DNA of 38,570 bases from Hymenoscyphus infarciens (taxonomy: Eukaryota; Ascomycota; Leotiomycetes; Helotiales; Helotiaceae): NCBI GenBank assembly GCA_001414345.1, contig LLCB01000428.1, positions 1 to 38,570 of the forward strand, in the 5' to 3' direction. Shown here piece by piece: positions 30,712-38,570 of the stretch (within the stretch, counting starts at the first letter, position 1; every line of letters begins with the position of its first letter). The position numbers and the translations under genes are program-made. The notes beneath the pieces were generated by a model. The model did not search any database, was not told the origin of the DNA, and saw only the letters and a list, made by a program, of their open reading frames with translations.

Positions 30712-32213
30712 AAAGTTTAGAGTAGAGTCGGAGGTCGTTTAGTTGAGAGGTAGTGATAACTCAGTTAAGAGCTTACTTTGAGAGCGTACTGATTCGTATC
30801 CGATTCAAAGAATTCAATAAAAAAGAACTTCTAGCCTAGCCAGAAGTGAAAAGAAAGTAAGACTCTAATTAGAGTTAGTAGGGTTTCGGCTAGTCAAAGG
30901 CGAAGTTGTTACTAAGTTATCGAAGTTAAAATTATTATTTGAAGTTTAGGACGATAAAAAGAGTAGTTTCAGCTAGTCAAAAGAGTTTATTACTAAATAT
31001 TGAAAACGCTTTCTAAAGTTTAGGATAATAAAAGGAGCAGTTCTAGCTAGTTAAATGAACTTAATACCAAAGTTGTTATATTATCTTATTCTCTTCAGAG
31101 TACTTAAGGACTTAGTTATTATCTTCCGATTTCGAAGAAGAGTTACTATTAGATTATAAGGAGCTTGGAGCTAAAGTATGTCCTATATATAGAAGAACTG
31201 TTCTAATTCTAGTATCTCCTTAAGTATAGCTATACTCGAAAAGCGACCTTTTGAAGTCGGTAAAAGTTTCTTTAGCGTATCCTTCTCCTAATTCTACTTC
31301 TATCTCTTTTAATAATATTTAGTTAATATTATTAAAGATAGTAATAACTTAGCTAAGAGCTCGCTTCTAAGTTTCGTTCTAATAGAAAGCGTATTTTAAC
31401 TAATTCGTATCTAATTTAAGAGAAGTAGTAGGAAGGCATTAGAGGCAGCGATGTCTCTTAAGCAAAAGAGGTCTAAATTCAGGCTTTGAAAGCAAAGAAG
31501 GGTTCGAACGAAGGTTTAAAAGAAGTTTAGATCAGTGAGGGTTTAGAGGTAGGATTTAGTTATTAACTTCGAGATTCACTTATAATTTTGTTTTCTATCT
31601 CTCAGCTAACCGATCGTTTATCCTTTGTTTTTATATCGCCATCTCGTCTATATATCGTCCGTATTTAAGAAGTCTTACTTATCGTTTTATCAGGATCTTC
31701 TAGGTCTTAGTATACAAGTATAATTTAGAAAGGGTTCAGAGAGGTGTCTTTCAGAAAGAGAGGTGGCCCTAGAAGAGAGTTATCGCTCGACGCCTCGTAG
31801 TAGAACTAATTTAGAGAGAGACCTAAGGTCTTCTTAGAAATTCGACATATTAATATCGATTTAGAGTGAGGGGGGGGGTAAGATTAGATTTAGAAGCCTT
31901 CTAGATAACTTTAGTATAGCAACTTATTCACCGAACCTATATATAGTAGTCTCTATATAGAGAGAGTTATTAGAATTCTAAACACTTAGCGTATTTAAAT
32001 CCTATAACGTATAAGACACGATTTTTACTAGCTATCTATATAGATACTAAACCCTAGTATTATTAGCTGTCTAGGAGATCTCTAGAATCCCGGCTATTTA
32101 AGAATAGCGTTATTTAGGTCTAATTCAAGCCTAAAAAAGAAATAAAAGCAACGATAAGCTTAAAAGAGAGATTATAAATACTATTACTAGCAAAGAAGAG
32201 TTTTTCCTTTTTA

Positions 32214-32525
32214 TATAATAGTACGAAATATATACTACTAGAGAAGAGGTATATAGAAGTACGTTTAAGACAGAATAATATATATAAATACTAGGCACTA
32301 ATAAAGAAGAAAAGGATAAACTAGCTCTTTCTAACTCTAAGAGAGTAGGCTATTATATATAAGAGGTTCGGATAAAAAGGTCTAAAACCGACTAACGTTA
32401 TACGTCGGCTAATATAAAAGCCTAAACCTACGTAACCTTCCTAAAATAGATAATATAAGATAATAACTGCTGAAATCTTATATATAGTAGGTACTTCTAG
32501 CTATCTAGAATAGTATATTATTATA
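32214..32525 (+). repeat. Right LTR
   Basis: Same length as the left LTR and alignable throughout without large gaps. It starts TATAATAGTACG and ends TATTATTATA-like, that is, the terminal TG/CA and GCTATTACA have been lost through transitions. Confidence 0.85.
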
Positions 32526-32934
32526 AAAAAGAACTATACTAATAACTCTTAAAATAGCTTTTTTATAGCTTATATTAATAAAAGTAGCTTATATAAGAAC
32601 TTAAACTTTAATAATACTATAAATAAATTTAGCGATAATATAAATTTAATAGCTAGAACTTTTGTAGTAACTTTATATAGTATATAAATATTAAAAGCTC
32701 TTTAATTAGTTTCTTAATTTCAAGTCTTATTTTTAAAAAGTAGTAAAGTAATAAAAGAGTATATATAAAAAGTAGAAATAACTTTATTTTTAGATTTTAG
32801 TATATAATTAGTACTATTATAATATTAATTAAGTAGTATAGTATAGTAAAAATATTAGAATTTTAAATATTCTAATAATATATTTATTTAAAATACTATA
32901 TTATTTTATTAAAATAATACTACTAGTAGTACTA

Positions 32935-34836
32935 AAATTTAGTAGATTTTAAGCTTTTAGAGAAGTGTTTTAGTTGATGTTTAGAAGACGTTAATTATAG
33001 AATAGATATTATAGTTTTATTTATTTATATTACTACTACTATTCTCTATACCTAGTAATAGAATCTAACTAAATTCACTTATAAAGATATTATTTACTTA
33101 GGAAAGTAGACATATCGTTATAGAATTAGAGGCTAAGGTCGTTATAAGAGTTTATCTTAGTAAATTACTATAGGTTCAGCCGAGCATATCTGTAGCACGT
33201 GACCTAAGGAAACTACATATAGCCCGCTAGTCCCTCACTTTAGTAGCTTATCTTTTATAGCTTTTCTCTAACCTTTAGACGCTATAGATTGAGATCTGAA
33301 TTCAGAGTCCGTCTTTCTCTAGTATTAGACCAGAATAGGCACTGGAATCTCACTCCGGTCTTCGCTGTTTATCGTTAATTATATACAAATAGAACTTCAC
33401 TCTTCCGCTGTTTTGTCGTCTTGACTTAGTAGGCGAACGATGAAGTTCACACCCCCTTAGACGAACCGACACCCTTCCACCGGTATACAGGTTTTAATCG
33501 CTTTGTTAAGCTCTTCGGAAAAAATCGCACTATATCATATCTCTCTATTTATGAACCTAAAAGACTACGGTTAATACGACGGCATCAAGACCCGGGTGAG
33601 GTGTATAGCTAATCTAAGTAAACTAGACGATAGTTTACGAGGAACGACACGAGAGAGAACACAAAGAGAAAGAGAAGAGAAAACCGGCTTCGTCCTCTAC
33701 GCGAAAACCGAAAAAAGAGGAGGAAGAAGACAGCTTGGATTCTATATTCCATCGGTTCGAAGAGACTAGCACTAGAACCCTTTGTTAGCTTAAGAGACAG
33801 AGAGAGGGGATGATATACATAGTCAAGCTTATAGAGAAAGAAAATAAGAAACTGACTTTATATATTCGAGTGTTACGATACTCTTAAGCGTTTCCTACCG
33901 ACTTAGCCTTATATACTATATAATTTATCAAGTTCTTATTCTCGTAGCACTTATACTATCTTTTTTATAGTACGAGCTTTCTCTAGGCTATTAAAAACTT
34001 CTTTAGTATATACTTCTTTACTATTAGCTATAGATATAGTAAGAAATAATATAATAAGAAAGAGATATACTCTTAGAATTCTAGAGATAATAGATTAAAT
34101 AAAGGAATAAAGGCTTAGAAGTTAGTTTTTCTTTACTTATGAATTTCTTTACACTTATAATATAATAAGATAATATACTTATAAAGAGGTATTCTAGAAG
34201 TGATAATTAGAGCTAGCTAAGTTAATCTTTATTTTAGAAGTAGTTCTTATATAATATTCTAGGTTCTACTAGATATCGCTATAGTATATAGCTTTAGAGA
34301 CTTATATATAGCTTTTTATACTTATATCTTAGTAGATTAAACTTATCGCTAGTATAAGTATTAAAAATTTTATAAAAAGCTAGAAAAGAGATAGATATTA
34401 AGTAACTATAATCTCTTTTAATATATTAACTTATAGATATTCTTATCTAACTAAGTAATAAAATAAAATAAAAGTTATTATATAAGTTACTTAACTATAC
34501 TTATCTCTTTAATTCGTTATATAACTTACGTAATTTAGTAGAACGCGGTTCTAATCTTATATTTCTAGCTCTAATATAACTAAATAATTAAATTATTATC
34601 TTATTCTTTAAACTCTACTAAAGTATATAATAATATAGAAATTTAAAAACAATTTATCTATTCTCTTATATTTAAAAAGCTCTACTAAAAAAAAAGTTAT
34701 TTTAGCGTAAATAAGTCTATTATACGAGTATATAAGCTAAGCTTTCTCTATCTACTTCTACTACTTCTACTACTTCTACTACTACTTTCATAATCTTTTA
34801 TTCTTCTTTTTACTTAATATATCTTTTCTAGAATAG
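32935..34836. other. AT-rich RIP island with a GC-richer segment, no gene
   Basis: Mostly AT-rich and stop-rich in all frames. The segment about 33180-33880 is less AT-rich and keeps CpA/TpG words (CAGCCGAGCATATCTG, CACCCCCTTAGACGAACC), so it has been altered less, but no open frame or domain is recognised. A CTACTT/CTT trinucleotide microsatellite lies at about 34752-34790. Confidence 0.6.
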
Positions 34837-35281
34837 CCTAAAGCTAATACTACTCCTAGTATTAAAAAGTCTATAAAAAAAACTCTTAAAAAGCAGGCCT
34901 CTTAAGTACGCTTTATAGACGTGTCTCTCGACGACGAGTACGATTCTAATCTTATTAAATAGGAGCTCGTAGATTCTTTAGATTATAGAAACGATAATAA
35001 TAGTAATAAAGAGAGCGAGAGAGATTAGAAGAAGAGATAGAAAGAGAGGTACTACTATTATACGTAGAATAAAAAGTGAAACTTTAATATCTTAGTACTC
35101 TTAAACGGGTTTAGTAGTATCGTAGTTTAAAGCTACTTAGATTTTAGTATAATTCTAATCTAAATAGAAGTAGTTTTAAACTAGACTTCTAATTACGTCT
35201 ATATATAAGTTATATAGCGAACTAAAGAGCTATAGTTATTTTAAATAAATATAAGTGAAAATAAGAAGAAATAGTAGTAAA
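34837..35281 (+). pseudogene. RIP-shredded coding relic, probable transposon protein
   Basis: A single frame of about 148 codons keeps protein-like composition: a lysine-rich start (PKANTTPSIKKSIKK), an acidic part (VSLDDEYDSNLIK) and an Asn/Glu-rich part. It is interrupted by roughly 16 in-frame TAG/TAA/TGA codons, many plausibly derived from CAG, CAA or TGG by C-to-T or G-to-A change. I do not recognise the family; it may be a DNA-binding or gag-like transposon protein. Confidence 0.45.
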
Positions 35282-35483
35282 CTATATCTCTAGCTACTCT
35301 TATTACTAAATAATTTTTTTTAAAAAATACTTAAGCTTAAATATATATATATAAAACATTTAATATTTTAATTAATAATATATATACTTAGTATTAGAAA
35401 TATATGATTCTTATAGAGTATATATATTATTATTATATAAAAGATCTAGAAGAAAATAAATAATAAGATTATCTTAAGAAAAG

Positions 35484-36570
35484 TGTTAGTATTAGGTAAT
35501 AATTACCTTACTTACTAATAGGCTTTAGGTTTAAACCTTAGTCTATACTAGTTCTTTCTAGTGTTGTCTAGAAGGTTCGGTTACGTTCTCGGCTATAGTT
35601 AAGCGAATACGTGATCCTTAGAACCTTCTAGTAACTCCTTTGATTTATAAGCTATAGAAGCTTCTAGTATTTACTCTAGAAGTATATATAGCTCTCTTCT
35701 ATCTTTTAGTTAGAAACTAAGTTAAAAGTTAAAATTTACTAAGTCTTTTATACTTATACTTCGACTTTTTAGAAACGTGATTTAGCGATTATCTAACCTA
35801 CTCTATACCGATTTAACTTACGTACTTCTGACCTACCTTATAGCCTACTCTGTAGTCTACCTTATACGTATATAACCTCTTATAGGTTATGAGCCTAGAG
35901 AGCTATTTTTAGGTCTCTGGAGCCGAAGCTTTGTTACGTGATATCACGTGATCTTATCTAACTTCTGGTTCGAATACCGTTATATTCAGTGGTATACTCT
36001 ACCTCCTCTACCCCTCCTCTAATAGTGAAGTCTTTAGTAAGAGATCTGTGTTCTGTGTCCCTGAGTTAGAAGCTTTAGCGAGAGTAAAGCTAGAGATATA
36101 AGTAAATATATATGAAAACTCGTATATATACTATTTATACTTAGACCTGCGGCTATATTTGTACGATTACGTTATCCTATAGTAAGTGGTATAGCCTTCT
36201 TCTTAAACTAAGGAGTCTAGGCTTATAGCTACCTTTATATAAGGACTTATATATATAAAGAAGCTAGTAAGAAGTGGCTATCTCTTCTAGTAGACTTTTA
36301 GATTATATAAGACTACTATTATCTATACTTATAAGAAGCTATCCTTGAAGAGGGTTAAGTATAGCTTAATTAGTACGTAGGTTATCCTATTCTTATATAA
36401 GATAAGTTAGCCTAGTAAGAAAGAAAGATAGTATAGTTATTTATATTTAAAAGAGAATATAAAGCTTACTATTCTTCTCTAACTGAAAAAGCTAATAAGT
36501 ACTTAAAAGAGTATGTTTTAATCTATATATATATATATATATATATATAGACTTTAAAAAGGGGTTTTAA
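35484..36570 (+). repeat. Putative 5' LTR and leader of the copia element
   Basis: TGTTAGTATTAGG at 35484 is a plausible LTR start, followed by a TATATATA box at about 35684 and a palindrome ACGTGATATCACGT near 35937. GTGGTATAGCC near 36186 weakly resembles a primer-binding site. No matching 3' LTR lies inside the window, so the LTR end is not proven. A 26-bp TA run (36524-36549) precedes the gag relic. Confidence 0.35.
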
Positions 36571-36572
36571 AT

Positions 36573-38570
36573 ATATCTTCTACTTTGTTTAAAAGAAAGA
36601 AGCTAATCAGCCGCTCTAATTATATAGAGTGGCTTATAGAAGCTAAGCTTTATCTAAAGATAAACGGTTTTATGTCTTATATCTTAGGTACTATTGAAGA
36701 ACCTAAGAGGTCTTTATATTATAATTAGACAAAAGAAGGTAAATATAAAGCTAAATTAGACGAATTAGTAGTTAGATATAAGGATAAACTCAACAACTAT
36801 AGAGCTAAAAGTAATAAAGCTCTAGCTGCTTTAGAATCTATTATATCTTCTAATAATATAAAGAGATATATAAATATCGATTCCTCTTCTATACTTTAAG
36901 ATAAGATTAAGTCTGATTTTAGTAGCTCTAGTCTAGAACTAGTAGGTTGATATTATAATAAGATAACTAATACCCGCTATAGTAACTTTAGTACTATAAA
37001 GGAATATATATCTGAAATTTAGTCTTCAGCTATATACTTAAGAAGCTTAGACGAAAAGGTTTCTAATGCTTTTATATTAGTTACTATATTTAATAGCCTT
37101 CCTAGTTCTTTCGATTCTTTTATATCTAGAAAGTATAAAGATATAAGAAATAACGTTAGTTCTATAGACTTAGAAGAGCTAATAAGCGACCTTATAGGCG
37201 AAGAGTCTAGAATAACTCAAAGAAGTAATTTAGAAGCTAATAAAGCTTCTATTAAAACTAGCTCTCTATGTACCCACTATAATAAAAAGGGACATATTAA
37301 GAGTAAATGCTTTTTACTTCACCCGGAGCTTAGAAAGAGCTCTAATAATACTAGTAATAATACTAGTAAGAATACTAGTAATAACTCTTCTAAAAAGAAT
37401 AAAAAGAAGAATAAAGCTAAAGACAAAAACTCTAGTAAGTCTAGAGAATTAGAAGACTCTAAAGACTCTGAAGACTCCGAAGACTCTAATTCTAATAATA
37501 ATAAGTCTAAAGTCTCTTCTAGAGTTATTATGTCGGCTAGTATTAATAGTAATAATAAAAATACTATAACTAGCTATACTAGTAATAAAAGAAAACTAGT
37601 ATTAGACTCCAGGGCCTCTAATCACTTCACGCCTAATAAAAGCTGGCTTCTTGATTTTAAAGAGCTTAATAGCTCTATTATAGTAGCTAATAATACTAAA
37701 GTACCTTTACTAGGTAAAGGTAATATACTTGTTACTTATAAAGGTAAAGAGCTACTTATTAAAGACGTATATTATGTCTCTAGTTTTAAGAATACTCTTA
37801 TTTTAGCTTACTCTTTAGCTAATAAAGGTTAGGTTATTAAGCTTAATAAAGACTTTACTTATATTAGTAATAATAAAGCTAATATTAAGATTAAAGCTCT
37901 TTAGCTAGACAATGTCTACTGTCTATCTAACCTAGCTATAGATTATAATAAGCTTAAAAAGGTAGTTTATAAAGCTAATAGCTCTAACTACTTATCTAAG
38001 ACTAGAAGTAAGAAAGTAGACTCTAATAAAGAGTCTAAAAATAAACTAAAAAACAAGTCTACTCTCTTAGAGACTACTAATAAAAAGCTTTCTAAAAAGC
38101 CTTTAAAATCTAAAACTTCTACTATTTTAGTCTCTAAAATAGAGGGTGAAAACCTTATAAAGGAAGATAATAAGGCTACTATTATTAAGAAGCCTTCTAT
38201 AGGTTTTATTTTAGAACCTAAAACTTATAAAGAAGCTATTAGTTCTAATAATCCTTATAAGAACTATATGATTAAGTCTATAGAAGAAGAGATAAATAAC
38301 TCTTTTATTACTAAAGACTCTTCTTCTTCTTCTTATTCTACTATACTTACTATATCTAGGTTAGTTTATAAGAATAAAGACTTTAAAGAAGACAATATAA
38401 AGCTTAAAGGTTAGTCTATAATTAAAGACTTTAAATAAGTTCTAAAAAGAACTTAGCTTTATATAAAAGACTTTTAGTATTCTTAATTAAAGAGATACTT
38501 TTTATTTTAGTCTATTAAGTCTCTCTTTAACTTTTAGCTTCTATTTAAGTCTCTACTAAAGAGCAAAATA
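36573..38570 (+). pseudogene. Ty1/copia gag-protease-RT relic lacking integrase, runs off window
   Basis: One frame carries copia gag features (NYIEWLIEAKLYLKINGF near 36620), four in-frame stops in its first 150 codons, then 270 open codons (37023-37829). The zinc knuckle at 37269-37310 reads CTHY-NKKG-H-IKSK-C: the second Cys is Tyr (TGT to TAT). The protease motif at 37605 reads DSRAS instead of DSGAS (GGG to AGG likely). A gag-pre-integrase-like block (KGxVIKLNKDFTYI, then YCL) follows. Next come a Lys/Ser-rich linker and, at about 38208, EPKTYKEAISSNNPYKNY and RLVYKNK, which resemble the start of copia reverse transcriptase. No integrase core lies between. The relic is cut by the window edge. 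Confidence 0.75.

Larger units (their letters stand above)
30011..32525 (+). mobile_element. Non-autonomous LTR retrotransposon (2.5 kb, RIP-altered)
   Basis: Two direct repeats of 312 bp (30011-30322 and 32214-32525) start TGTAATAGCACG and, in the left copy, end GCTATTACA, a standard TG...CA LTR with a 9-bp terminal inversion. AAAAA flanks both sides as a likely 5-bp target duplication. The 1.9-kb interior has no gag or pol reading frame, so the element is non-autonomous. The interior opens with CATCCCTCTCCCTTG and a GACTCG-TCC-CGAGTC hairpin. It contains three 22-bp tandem units and a roughly 73-bp triplication. The right LTR carries more C-to-T and G-to-A changes than the left. Confidence 0.85.
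29162..32934 (+). mobile_element. hAT-like element C, split by later insertions
   Basis: The left end TAGTGTTATAAGTAGTATCTGG and the following 170 bp match element B (18631), including the words TACTACGATATATCG and AGAGTTTAATATATAC. The right end near 32900-32934 matches element A's left end in reverse complement (AGTACTACTAGTAGTATT). Between them the element's sequence is interrupted by about 510 bp of unknown origin (about 29440-29950) and by the LTR element at 30011-32525, with matching pieces on both sides (ATCTAAATAGC near 29955; AAATAGCTTTTTTATAGC near 32553). No clear target duplication is seen. Confidence 0.55.

Noticed and set aside
31869..31878. G-run as a polypurine tract of the LTR element
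   Set aside because: It is over 300 bp from the right LTR, whereas a polypurine tract should abut it.
35955..35980. tRNA T-arm (GGTTCGAATACC)
   Set aside because: No D-arm, anticodon arm or acceptor stem can be formed around it; it lies in a putative LTR.

Overview
The window looks like nuclear DNA of a filamentous ascomycete (Pezizomycotina). Genes carry short introns (40-113 bp) with fungal donor and branch signals, and the proteins are typical fungal families: a complete Argonaute, a Zn2Cys6 transcription factor, an EthD-like protein, a peroxin-11 protein and an F-box protein. The genome is two-speed. Gene-bearing blocks of normal composition alternate with very AT-rich blocks that almost lack CpA and TpG and are packed with TpA, which is the signature of repeat-induced point mutation (RIP) of transposons. 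I cannot name the species.

Layout. 1-775: RIP-altered repeats (a 62/42-bp alternating tandem array, then two copies of a long palindrome). 776-2195: no gene seen. 2196-5493 (-): Argonaute with six exons and an intact catalytic DEDH tetrad. 6151-6743 (+): EthD-domain protein, divergent from Argonaute. 7849-8394 (+): unrecognised 181-residue protein. About 8640-14155: a 5.5-kb RIP island with decayed LTR fragments, broken coding relics and duplicated segments. 14160-14465: an unusual array of about nine short dyads built around GGTNACC. 14614-16423 (-): Zn2Cys6 regulator. 17511-19947: two related hAT-like elements in opposite orientation around a 455-bp unique island; the second contains a further hAT-like element with a perfect 8-bp target duplication. 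20498-22081 (-): JmjC protein of the KDM8/JMJD5 type. 22724-23121: a well-preserved Tourist-like MITE with TTA duplications. 24648-25856 (-): HSL-type alpha/beta hydrolase, divergent from 26535-27448 (+), a Pex11-family protein. 27620-28912 (-): F-box protein. 29162-38570: a second large RIP island, holding a third hAT-like copy split by a 2.5-kb non-autonomous LTR element, a shredded coding relic, and a Ty1/copia element with gag, protease and the start of reverse transcriptase but no recognisable integrase.

How the parts relate. No single pathway links the host genes. The recurring theme is genome defence: RIP has destroyed nearly every repeat, an apparently functional Argonaute sits next to one such block, and several repeats could give hairpin transcripts (the inverted hAT pair, the 23-bp hairpin at 29696-29755, the dyad array). 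Any link between them is inference. All exon borders were read by eye from splice signals and reading frame and need transcript data.
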